Below are positions 1-11,394 of a stretch of 64,000 nucleotides of DNA, in pieces. Both the position numbers and the translations under genes were made by a program. Source of the DNA: Paragordius varius (lineage: Eukaryota; Nematomorpha); contig OZ176059.1 of the NCBI GenBank assembly GCA_964247055.1, positions 2,852,001-2,916,000 on the forward strand. The letters run 5' to 3'. The notes under the pieces were generated by a model. The model was not told where the DNA came from, ran no database searches, and saw nothing but the letters and a program-made list of their open reading frames with translations. Each line of letters opens with the position of its first letter. The first letter of the stretch is position 1.

Positions 1-3000
1 GTTTTGTGTTTGAATTATAGCATTAGATTCGCTTAACATAATTTTTTGTCCGTTAAAACTCGAATCTAACATGAAAACATCATCGTCAGGATCAACAATA
101 GGTGGTGGTGGTGGTAAAGGTAAATGAGATGTAGATAAAACGTTTGATGAGTTGGTAGTGTATTCCAAACATCGTGTTTTACATGGAGAATTTGGGATGG
201 TATTATTGTTATAATTATAATAATTAAATCCATAACTGTCGTCGCTAAATAAAGCATAAAATTGAAAGGATTTAAACAATTATACATATATATATATATA
301 TATAATGAATGTTTGGTATTTTAGTCATTTTTTGAGTTTACCGAGCAAAAGAAAGCAGCATTATTGGGTGAAAATCAATTTAGTATGTATATTACAAAAA
401 ATTATGGGAGATCAAAAAAATACTACAAATATATAAAAGGGAAATGAATGATTTAAACTTTATATACTTATTAAAAATGTGGAATTTTTTTAACTTATAA
501 AATAAAATAAAGCGAATGAATTGCAAAACTCTAAAAAAAAAAATTTGTACATCAAACGTATTTCTCGTTAATCAAAAAATAAATGTCTTAAAAACATATA
601 ATAAAAAACCATTTTTTCCGTTTATTTCTCGTCGGCGTATTATTACTATATATTGGAGGAGAATTGTGCCTAAAATTTTTTTCATCACAACTACAATCTT
701 TTACACAGTCATGACGGATAGCATTTTCATTTTCCACTATGAGCGGATGAGTAAAAGGAAACGTGGGCGGGGGAGACCGGTTTCTCAGTTGATCGCGGGC
801 AGTTATAACGCTCCAAGCTAAACCCGTAATTTTATCCGTACCCATGGCACGATAAATGGAATCATATGTGTTTTGATGGCTCGCATTACAAAACCCTCTA
901 TCACGGTTAAAAGATGCGCTATAAAAATGTCGGTTTATTTCTTCATTATTATTACAATGGCTATTTATGTCAGTGGTGGTGATGGTGGTGGTATTAATAT
1001 CAAAGGGTGTACTACTTGATATATGATGAGGCGAATTAGTTTGTTCCAAATTTTGATTGCCGTGGGGCGGCGAGATTAGGTAGTTGTTTAAGGTTGAAGG
1101 TATAATCGTTTTTTCAAGAGCCACACCAGGAACAATATTAGTAGATTGAACACATTGATTAGCCTGCTGGGGGGGGGGGGGGGTAAAAAGCAAGGTAAAA
1201 AATGTTAAAAAGCAAGGTAAAAATGTTAAAAAGCGAATAGTAAAAAATTGGTTATAATGCACATATTAAAATCAGGATATGGTATAGTTTTTAACGTGAT
1301 TAAATTAACGTTAATTTAAATATAGTATAATTGGAAATTAAAAAATAATTTTATGCATTACCAATACTTATTTATATAATGGAATATAGGGTAGAAATAA
1401 GTAAAAATAATTATGAAGTAGTATCCCCCAAACACAATCACCATTGATATAGGTATGAAAGTGTGGTTTATAAACATTAGTCTGATTAACGTAATCAAAT
1501 ACGTTATAACGTTATTACATTTAAATTTTAAAAGAGAGCTAGCTAGCTAGCTAGCTATGAGTTTAAATAAGCCAATTTTTTATACACAATCTGTGAGTCG
1601 ACAACGATAAGTCAACACACGCCAAATTATGTTAAAAAACCATAGCAAAATTAGTAAAAATATTGAAAAATTTTATGGATATCACATTTTTACAAAAAAA
1701 CATAATATAATCTTTATATATAATGTAAAATATACTATACAAAACCTGTAATTCCTGTTGAATTGATAAATAAGGTTCCTCAAACTTTAAGCCCGAATCC
1801 TCGTTAATTAGAGTTTGAGACGAACAGGAAGGCATATCTAGTCCATTTTCTATAAAATATTGATGATATTAACATAACAAAATATTTTATTTGAAGGAAT
1901 TTAATACTGCAATAATATATACCATTTACAATTCAATTTCACCCTCGAACAATTCGAATTCACCCTAAATATAAATCATGTGTTTTCGGTCTAATATAAC
2001 TCATCATAAATAATACATACATCTTTATGGCATAGTTTTATTATTTTTTCAGTATTATTTTAATGTTAAACAATTATTTTTTTAAAATTTAAAAAAATAT
2101 AGGTAAATTTTAATCGTAAAAAACACATAATATATTTTAGGGTGATTTTAAATTGTTCAAGGGATATGAAGTGTAAATGGATATGTAATAAGATTTGTGC
2201 TAGCTAATTTTGTGAATTGCCTATATTTTTTTACCTTTTTTTTATTTGATAATAACTGTTTTCAAAATTTGATGAATTTATATAAGGATAAATGAGATCA
2301 CTATAGTTGTATACCCTCATAAATAAAATTGAAATTATTGTGCTTCATTTCGATATATAGGCGTCATTTATATAATAATTTAATTAAAAAAAAAGTTTTT
2401 TTTATGGCGAATTTTACACCAAAGTTTTTTCTATGGAACTAAAGTATGCATTTTAATGGTTGCTTATTTCACAACACTATAGTAGGGGGCAATTTGCAAC
2501 ACACAGTGGTGTATGGAAAAAAATAAAGGAAATAATTGTTTATTCAACATTTTGTTGCTTTTAAACTGCCCCCACTAAAGGGGGGTGAAATAAGCAACCA
2601 TTAAAATGCATATTATATATAAAAAATAAATAGCTAAGCTTTAATCTTAGGAACAAAACAATATTATAGCTCTCATGATAAACCAATAGTATAAATAATG
2701 AAAACATAGTCAGAAAGTTTCATTGTTTTAATTGTAATAGATTATTGTAGTGTTATTTAAACGGTTTATTTCTGATAAATATTTTGCTATCAAACATTTT
2801 TTTTCAAAACTATTTTAATCCAAAAAAATTTATCATAAAAAATAATTAATAAACAGCAATGTGTATAAATCATTTTTTATTGATACGCGCTCCAAATGCT
2901 AACCTTAATTCATATAATAATAAACTTGCTTAGTTATCTATGCGGTAATCACATGTTTAAAACTACATTTTTAATCTCACAATATGCATATATATAGCAT

Positions 3001-6000
3001 TTACACTTCAAATTAACCCTTGAACAATTCAAATTCACCTTCGAACAATTTAAATTCACCCTAAAATAAATTATGTGTTTTTTAAAATATAATATTACCT
3101 ATATTTTTTTATATTTTCAAAAAATAAAATTTTGTTTAAAAATATTGTACAAGAAAAAATAATAAACTATGCCACATGGATTTATTTCATATTAATGAGG
3201 AGTATATTATCCCGAAAACACATAATTTATTTTTAGGGTAGATTTTAAATTGTTCAAGGGTGAAAATTCACCCCTGGACAATTCAAATTCACCCTAAAAA
3301 TAATTTATGTATTTTCGGGATAATATAACTCATCATCATTAATATGAAATATAATTTTACGACATAGTTTATTATTCTTTCAAAATTATATTATTTTTAA
3401 CAGAATTATATATTTTGAAATATTATAAAATAAAGGTAATTTTTAATCTTAAAAACACATAAATTATTTTTAGTGTAAATTACTATTGTTCAAGGGTAAA
3501 TTTGATTTGTTCAAGGGTGAATTTGAATTGTTCAAGGGTGAATTTGAATCGTTCAAGGGTGAATTTGAATTGTTCAAGGGTGAAATTTGAATTGTTCAAG
3601 GGTGAAATTAAATTGCAAATGATATAATATATATATTAAACATATATATTACCAATTTGCCCGGTTAGACCATGGACCGGCGGCGGTTGTTCCGCTAATC
3701 CATCATGTAGTATAGACGTTGCGTTAGCGGTTAAAACATTTGATGAATCAACATTATTATTATTATTGCGAATCGGTATGTCAATAATTCTTTGAACACA
3801 TGCACGTGATGAGTTATCATTACCAGCGGAAGGGTTATAACGGTCACCATCATCGTGATGATTGCTAGTGTTTAGCGGTGGTGTAGCCGCCAGCAGCGGC
3901 GGTAACATATTATTGGTAAGGGCATTTAAATCCACAAGTTTTGTTACCTGTGTTTGATGACATTAAATATTTATGTCATGTATATATATATAATGAATGC
4001 AGTGCAGTGATAAAAATTAAAAATTGAGACAAATATTTAATTTTTTACAAACGTAAAAAATGATGGCAATACTTTTTTAACCTTAATTATTAATATATAC
4101 TACCGATTACAGTTCAAATTTACCCTAAAAATAAATTATGTGTTTTCGGGATAATCTAACTTATCATTAATATAAATATATCTTTATGGTATAGGTTATT
4201 ATTTTTTCAGTATTATATTAATTATAAGGGAAATTTCAATATAAAAAAATAGGTAATATTTAATCTTAAAAAACAAATAATTAATTTTTAGAATGCATTG
4301 TTCAAAGATGATTAAATGGTTAAAGGGCGAATTTAAATTGTTCGAGGGTGAATTTAAACTATAAATGGTATATTTCCAATTTCTTACAATAATTTACAAT
4401 AATATTATGCTTCCCATGATATTACACATATAATAATGAATGATCAATTAATATTTTCATTGTTTTTAACTCATTATAGTGGCTTAAAACTACACCCACG
4501 CACTTTATATATATAGTTTGTGGAAAAAATAAAAGCAAAAACTTTAAATGATTCCATCTTAAAAAAACCAAAACCTTATTTCGAAATCGAAAAAGTGCAG
4601 GCTAATCAACATAAACTAATTATTTTTTTGTATAATAAGAAAAAATGAGGTATATTGCTGTAGCGGTTTATCCAAAATTTGGTAAAATATTATTCAATAG
4701 AAGACACCTGGCTTGAGGTAGCATCCCATAAATAAACGCAAGACCCGAGACCGACGGCTAAAACATTGTTTTGAGACCAATCGACCAAGTTTAAGTAAAA
4801 ATCGTCCGCTAACTCAGGGGCATCTAAAACTTTGTAGGGTAATGGTGGGACCGTGCGAATCCGCTAAAACATATTTTTTTCAAAAAAAACGGTGTTAAAA
4901 AAATTTCATATGTGTGTGGAAACATTTTTGTGAGTTGACCTTGTACTGATCAATTCTTACCCCCTTTTTTTGAAAAAAAAGTTGATTTTTAATCAATCTT
5001 TAAACAACTTTTTGTATTTCTATCGTATGTCCATGGGTAAAAATTTTGGTTTTAGTTTTTCTAAGCAAAATAAAACAAAGTAAAAACGGATTTCTTAGAG
5101 TAATGGCAAAAACGTTTTTGGCGGATTAGCTATCTTGCATTTTATACTCCAACCAAAGTAAATTCGTAAAAACACTTGTTTGCGTTTATAAAAAATATTG
5201 ATATATAAAAAATTTTGTTTGCGTAGTCTCGCCCTTTTTAAAGAGATTTTCATATATATAAATGTCTAAAACATAATGATTACAAAAATGTTTGGTTTTA
5301 GGTAATAATTATACCTTACGAGGGGACCCCAAAACAAGCTCAGAATCCTGAGTTAAATGCGTACTGGAATATGGAGATATTTGGATTGCATTTTCTTTCT
5401 TGGGCGTACACTAAATATTTGGGTAAAATGAGAACAAAAATAAAAAAGAATTACATTTTTTTTAAAAAAAAATTCACATCTATAGAAACGCTCCTACCCC
5501 CTAAATAAACCCCGACCTAATTGTATAAAAAATATATCGTTCAATATTTGCATCCCTACCCGTTTTTGTGAGAGAATAATAAAATTGAAATTTTTTAATA
5601 ATAACAGTATTTTATTCTTGCAATCATTCAAAAAATAATTAATTTTAATATTTAGGGGTATGTATAATAACCACAAACTGGTTCATAGTGAAAAAGGGCA
5701 TGCTCTCAAATCTGATTTGATCCTAACTTAAAAACTAAGATCCTAATAAAAAATTCTTAAACGATATATTGATAAGCATAAGCCATATTTAAAAGAGCTG
5801 TTTTCATAAAAATTATAAAAGGGGAATTTAAATATATATATATATATATATATATATTACGCGAAAAAGCCTTCGTGCTGCCGGAGATCTAGTTGTGGTT
5901 GCTGTTAAATACATGTTTTTATGTTGCCTAATGATATGCGGTACTGTTCTAACTACTTTTTTACTTGTACTCATACTTCCGATTGTTCGACGATTACTTG

Positions 6001-8507
6001 AGGAGGAGGGTGTATTAAAGATTCGGTCCGCCCTAAGCGGTGTAGATATAAGCGGTGATAATAGTGATGATGATGAAGCTAACTTAGTCATCCGCTGAAA
6101 ACAGCTGTCAGCATAAAGGTTATAACTGTTTTTTTGTCGTTTATTGATTGTTGGTGGAGTAGTGTTATTTGACATTAGCGTATATATTGGTCGAGCCTGA
6201 GCCGTGTCAAAAGGGGAATTTAAGTAATCGTGGTGTGGGTATTCACTAACCATACCGCTAAAACCGGATAAACAGCTGCTAAAACTATTACCGTTGCCAT
6301 GGAAACTATTTTGGTCTTCATAAGCGCATTCCAAGTTGATGTGATTATTAGATGTGATTCTGTGTCGGTGTTGTCCATTACGTTTTGTATGAGATGCATT
6401 ATTAATGCTACTGCTACTAAATTTTTCGGTGCCTTGTTGGAAATTGAGTTTGATACGTGTTACAGGTATATAAGGATCTAAAAAAACAAAACAAAATAAG
6501 ATATTTAATGTTGTTTGTTAGATATAAAATATTTATTACGTGAAAAAATGGAAATTAATACGAACTATCATATATTTTGGAGGTAGTCAATGTCAAAATT
6601 AATTACATGAGCTCACTTAATTTCTATTAAAGTTTTACTTAACCTGATAGCTTTTGTTCATTCAGTAAAAGACACGCCAAAACAAAATTGCCTACCAATA
6701 GTATAATTTGATTCTCTATTATTCCAATCAAAAAACAAACAAATAGTATGTCTTCCTAAACTAATAAAAATCATTTTCATTTTTTTGATTTTCCACTATT
6801 TTTTAACTTCATACCGCGGGTGCTAATAGAAAATTCTAAATTTCATACCACCACAAGCAAAAGTGTTAATTCAAAGCAACAATCGCCTAAAATACTTTTG
6901 ATTTTTTGATATAATCTTTGTTTTACCGTTAATTACACGGAAGTACCGAATTCCTAATAATTTCAATCAACCATAAGCTAAAGTACAGTAGGATTAGCAA
7001 ATGAATATCACGTAGCAACTAATGAATATTTAAATGAAAAAAAAAATGATTAGAACATGGTTAAAAAAAATATGGTAAATTTGTAAGTAGATACATCATA
7101 CAACAAAAAGGATTCATCAAGGGTAGTATAACATATTTTTTAACCATTTAATCATTTTTTTTTTCATTTTTAATTTAATTTTTGTTTTTTTGTGTGATAA
7201 TCATTTATTAATCTTAGCGTAATATAATCATTGTTTAACATACTTTGCGCAATGGGAAACAAATTAAACAGATCTCGGTTTGCCATTAGGTTAGCATTGG
7301 AACCACAAATTTCATTGTCAAGCAAGTCATGTAATATGTGATTCGTATTAACCAGTGGGACATATACAGGAGGAAATTCATCTTTTTCCATATTCAATGG
7401 TGTAATGATGTTTGATTGGGATGGTGTACCATGTGATTGAGTTTTTGGCTCACCGAAAAATGTATTATTACTTGTTTGACATGGCTGAGTTAATTTTTCT
7501 CTAAAAATGACATTTTGATTTAGTATATATATATTATATAATATATTATAGCAGTTAATAGTTATAAAATCATTAGATTATTGGGTATAAATTTAAACAA
7601 AACTCTCAATAATTCTGTGTTATAACGGTAAACTTAATAAAGATATCAAAAAATATAGGTTTAATTTTGTACTTTGGGTTACTTTCGTATCCCGGAAAAT
7701 ACGATATTGTAATATTTAAAAATGATTCAATTACAATACATTTTAGCAGAAAAAAATAGGTTTTATAACCATTATAAACGTAATTAGTCCTAAAAATAAA
7801 ATTGGACATAGTTTTCGTTAAAGAGAAAGAGAGTAAATATATTATGGTACTGTTGTTTCAAGGGGAGTTTATCATTGGAGGATAAATTGTCAAAACTGTT
7901 AGAATTAGGGTTATCATTATCAGATGAGACCGCTTCAAAATTTAAACGCCGACTAGCGGAAGCTATCGTAGTTATAAGCTTAAAAGAGGAAGAAACAATT
8001 GATGGTTGAATTAAAGCGCTTTCAATATTGTTTGGTTTAATGGGAGGAGTGTTTTTACCCAAAACAGGCGGTGATTTTTGTGATATTACATGATTATAAT
8101 TATCATCCAATGTTTTATCCAAATCTGTCAATTTTATTATACAATCTTCTGCTGTTTGGATATCTAGAGACCGTGACAAGGGCTTTTCAAACAAACATTT
8201 TTGGTTAATCAGGGCATTTGGCAAGCTAAGTTTGAGTTCATTGAAATGAGGTGTTATATAAACATTTTCGTTTGTTTTATCATCTTCTAATATATTAAAG
8301 AATAGTTATACTCTTATTAGCTTTGTCTTCAATATTTAGTAGAATAAAATCTGAATCCTTAAATGTTTGGTCGCTATCTATAGTATTTAGATTTCCGAAT
8401 CCAATAGACCTAAATAGAGTTCTGGTAACATTTTGCTTTTTGTTTAATGATTTGTTTTCAAAATTTAAAAAATTCCTCTTTCTTTTATGAGGTGTGGTCC
8501 ATAGTTT
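1..8507 (-). CDS. Fizzy/Cdh1-family WD40 APC/C activator, divergent; partial at both ends
   Basis: Exons read on the minus strand with matching phases: 8312-8507, 7851-8286, 7244-7500, 5861-6477, 5315-5410, 4708-4863, 3653-3947, 1746-1849, 610-1166 and 244 to beyond base 1. Exon 4708-4863 carries the family signature (YKVLDAPELADDFYLNLVDW, then NVLAVGLGSCVYLW). Exon 3653-3947 continues it as VTKLVDL. Exon 5315-5410 has the Cdh1-type SPYS and GSPRK stretch, and exon 5861-6477 opens with NPYIPVTR, a degenerate C-box (usual DRF/YIPxR). Known role: family members recruit substrates to the anaphase-promoting complex. Oddities: more than 290 N-terminal residues with many TP/SP sites, and about 240 low-complexity residues between VTKLVDL and ITGLAWS where the propeller should run straight on. 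The first exon lies above 8507 and was not found. The remaining blades, if present, lie left of base 1. The end of exon 610-1166 is the least certain: it needs a GTTTTT donor. Family is sure; orthology (fzr, fzr2, cortex) is not. Confidence 0.5.
1160..1185 (-). promoter_or_regulatory. 3' splice site with 15-C tract and tandem NAGNAG acceptor
   Basis: On the minus strand the intron ends in 15 consecutive C (1183-1169), then AG, then CAG. Splicing at either AG keeps phase 0, so the protein can begin this exon with or without one Gln. The pure C run is exceptional in DNA this AT-rich and serves as the polypyrimidine tract. Its length is prone to slippage and sequencing error. Confidence 0.5.
1537..1557. 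repeat. (AGCT)n microsatellite
   Basis: About five AGCT units in a row, each self-complementary, inside an intron of the Fizzy-like gene. Confidence 0.5.
1920..2182. mobile_element. TA-target MITE, family 1
   Basis: Starts TACCATTTACAATTCAA and ends near GTGTAAATGGATA. Imperfect terminal inverted repeats carry CACCCT...GAACAATTC on the left and its complement on the right. The interior (TATGTGTTTTCGG, a stretch with TTTTTCAGTATTA, then AAACACATAAT) recurs in the copies at 2996, 4102, 46425 and 49589. It has no coding capacity and lies in an intron. Confidence 0.5.
2445..2612. mobile_element. Short MITE with TATGCATTTTAATGGTTGC ends
   Basis: Terminal inverted repeats of about 45 bp: TATGCATTTTAATGGTTGC and TTATTTCAC on the left, complement on the right, including runs of G/C (TAGGGGGC, GCCCCCACTA). 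Total about 168 bp. A related copy lies at 45394-45580, and a solo end abuts the satellite near 20905. Non-coding. Confidence 0.5.
2996..3625. mobile_element. Two abutting or nested family 1 MITEs with expanded tandem 22-mers
   Basis: Two head-to-tail copies of the 1920-2182 family (about 2996-3262 and 3265-3625). The right end of the second holds about six tandem repeats of about 21-22 bp built on TTCAAGGGTGAATTTGAA. The element ends about 28 bp from the splice donor of exon 3653-3947. Confidence 0.5.
4102..4371. mobile_element. Family 1 MITE copy
   Basis: Ends resemble TACCGATTACAGTTCAA and ACTATAAATGGTA, with the same TATGTGTTTTCGGGATAA interior as the other copies. It lies in the Fizzy-like gene between exons 4708-4863 and 3653-3947. 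Confidence 0.5.
5831..5858. repeat. (TA)n microsatellite at a splice donor
   Basis: A run of TA starting three bases after the GTAATA donor of exon 5861-6477. Similar (TA)n runs occur at about 285-303, 32436-32467, 41987-42006, 44896-44910 and 56951-56991. Confidence 0.5.
8287..8311 (-). other. 25-nt phase-neutral GT-AG gap inside the Fizzy-like coding region
   Basis: Between two clearly coding blocks the frame breaks. Removing bases 8311-8287, which begin GTATAA and end TTAG on the minus strand, joins the frames exactly. Reading through instead needs a one-base frameshift (ITI, then FNILEDDK). An intron of 25 nt is shorter than insect spliceosomal introns normally are. The alternatives are a one-base assembly error or a real frameshift. 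Confidence 0.5.
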
Positions 8508-8753
8508 CTATATATCATAAAATAATAATTACATGATGCAAATTATTAGCATTTTTCCATTTTATTCCTGTCCTGCTTGGTACAAACCGATCTCCAGTGG
8601 TTTTTAAATTAAAATTCTAACTTTTTAAATCACTATACTTTAAAAAGATTTTCCTTGTCAGCCAAATCGCCGTTGTCCATAAAAAAATTTAACCTGGCGT
8701 TACTAATTAACTCCACTAAAAAACATATAAACACATGTTTGTATTGACGAAAA

Positions 8754-9522
8754 TTAACACTTGGATACGACACACTCATTTTAGTCCTTCGATTCAAATC
8801 GGGGTAGTTGGATACCCCAGACCTTTTTAAAATCAACTTTAAAAGTATGGAAAAACCATAGCAAAATTTTGCACTTAGGTAGCATTTATAAATAGAAATA
8901 TATAAAAAAATTTATTCAAAAATAGATATTACTTGTTTTAACACTTGGATACAACACACTCATTTTAGTACTTCGATTCAAATTGGGGTAGTTAAATACC
9001 CCAGGGCTGTTTACAATCAAATAGTTTAAAAAGTATGGAAGCAATCGAAACCATGGCAAAATTTTGCACTTATTTAACATTAATGAACCGAAATAAAAAA
9101 AATTTTAATTCAAAAATACTTGATATTACTTATTTTGAGCTAAAATTGAAAGGAAAAAATTTAGTCAACGTGACATGTGTCAAATTGTAAAATTAAAATA
9201 TAATACAAAATAAACCGCTTTTTCTATTTCTATCAATGTTAGATGTAATTTCTATAAAAAAAAGCTTTAGTTTTACCCTTAAAATTAAAGGAAGACGATA
9301 TTTTTCAAAATTTTTGTAAAATAAAAATGGCGTCGAAGTAGTTTGACATAAAACTTTTTTTTTAAACCAAATTTTATTTAGTTTGGCATATCTATATAGT
9401 TTTTTATTAAGATAGAAGCATAAATTTAAATTGGGACCGTTTCCTTCAGAAGTTTTTTAAAAATATTAATTTAAATTTAGTCTGGGGTATTTAGATACCT
9501 CAATTCGAATCGAAGTGTTAAA
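8754..9522. mobile_element. TTAA-flanked MITE (piggyBac-like target) with duplicated left end
   Basis: Begins TTAACACTTGGATACGACAC and ends GAATCGAAGTGTTAA. Inside each end is GGGGTA...TACCCC (left ACCCCAG, right TGGGGTATTTAGATACC). The left about 180 bp occur twice (8754-8935, then again from about 8936). TTAA at both outer ends matches piggyBac-type target duplication. No transposase is present, so the family assignment rests on target site only. Other copies: 35269-35375 (one end), 47342-47935 and 62224-62760. Confidence 0.5.
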
Positions 9523-9639
9523 TATATAACTAATTAGGATGTAAAAACAAAATAGAAACTAATATATATTCTAAAAAAAACAGAATTTTGGCTTGGCTTT
9601 TGTGGCCTTAACCTAAAATATAGAAAAATTATCACTCAT

Positions 9640-9800
9640 GTAGTAACCTGCTTTCATATCAGAAAATGGCAAAACTTGCGCACATTTTGTTAAATATTTT
9701 TTGAGAATATTAATTGCTAAAAGTAGCCTTTACACATAAAGAAAAGGGATATTTTATAAAAATTATATTCGGAATGTGGGCTATAAAGTCTCAAATAAAT
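9640..9800. mobile_element. Half of the inverted-repeat element seen at 53088-53612
   Basis: Shares CATATCAGAAAATGGCAAAA, then TTGCGCACATTTT, with the left arm at 53100-53180. The second arm is missing. Confidence 0.5.
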
Positions 9801-11394
9801 AATTAGCAAATTCTAAAAACGATGGGTTGAGATTGCAGGATATATGTATTATATATTATCCTAATTTTTAGATCAAAGTTTATTTTGAAAAATAAACTAT
9901 GTATTTTAAGACAAGATGGAAACGGTGGAAAGCGCTCAAGAATATAATGAGAAGACTTTATATAATATTTAATGGTTAACAATATTATCACCCCAGAATA
10001 ATAATTTAAAGATTCGTTTTCTAATTTAAGTCAATGTTTATAAAAAATAATTATATTAAACATTTATAAAACGTATGATTTTATCTAAGGTAAAAGAAAT
10101 GAGCATTATCGAATTATATAGAAAATTGTTTTATTATAGCTTATTATACCGTTTTAAATAGTATGAAGTACGCTAAATTTTGTTATAAATTAATTTAACA
10201 AACATTTATTTTTTTAAAAAATTCATGTTTTTAAATTTTTATTGCACAATAATTCATGTTTATTTTTAAAAAATTATATGCGGGTATAATTTAGGACTTT
10301 CAGAGCCTCGGTCTAAAAACTAATATTTTTTCAAATTATTGTTTGTTTTTTTGTGGGAGTTTTTAATATAATTTGGTGTATATTTGAAGTGAAGTATAGC
10401 TTATATTATATATATATCTATAACATTTAACACTTAAATACCTTCTTTTATAATGGGGTAAATTTATATTCCAGAGCTCAATTTGTGAATTATCTACATT
10501 TTTGAAAGTTAATTTATTAAATTTAATTTTCAAACATTAATATTATTGATATACAGAAAATGCATATTTTTTACGGTTTGTGTTTCTAGAGTGCAAAATT
10601 TGGACAGGTCCAAAACATGATTGAAACGATAATCTCATATTAAAATTTAAATATATATTAAGTACTGGTAAATTGTAGCTTTAAAGCTTTTTTATCTAGA
10701 TATTCAAAATATAAATCGCTTTACGATATAGAACTACCATAAAATTTAATGGAGTATTAACAAACGCAAATCTTGCCATTTTGTAATAGCAACAAGATAA
10801 ATAACCAACAAACGAACTATGATGATTTTGCTATTTTATTTTTAGAAAATATAAATTTTATCTGGATATTTTTTGTGAACACTCTTCCATGCCTCAAAAT
10901 AGTTACCCTTCAATAAAATTTTAATAAAATTTTTTTTGAAAGCATGTATTCAATAAATTTTTTCATTAATCGCGTACAATTAATTGAAAAAAATATCTAC
11001 ATCTTTGTAATAATTATTTCCTATCAAAAAATTGTTTACATTATATAATTTTTTCTCGTAAATGCTTCAGTAAATATCAGTAATTATTAATATACTATAT
11101 TTTAAACATATTTTTAAATTTCTATTTTTAAATGTGGACTAGAGTCTTATTTTGAATAAAAACATGATTGAGCGATATTAGTTTTTCATATCTTTGGTTA
11201 CAACATCTAACTGCTGCTTACAATCGAATATGGAGATAATATACCTTCGAAAAAGCAATAAATCGACAACGATCGTTGCTATAATCCAAAGAATAGATCA
11301 TTTAAATATCTCAAAAATTTATTTTTGAGAAATGTTATGTGTACTTCATGCTCGTTGAAGCGGGGTAGAAACGGATAAAATTTATTCGACACTT
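9801..11394. other. AT-rich intergenic DNA, nothing recognised
   Basis: I see no convincing coding bias, splice pattern or repeat. The missing 5' exon of the Fizzy-like gene could lie here or further right, but no candidate was identifiable. Confidence 0.5.

Noticed and set aside
5895-6098. 67-codon plus-strand frame with a hydrophobic start
   Set aside because: Antisense to the coding exon 5861-6477 of the Fizzy-like gene, which has family similarity and matched splice phases.
8633-8836. 67-codon minus-strand frame overlapping a MITE
   Set aside because: Most of it is the TTAA MITE left end; the same text recurs at 47316-47546.
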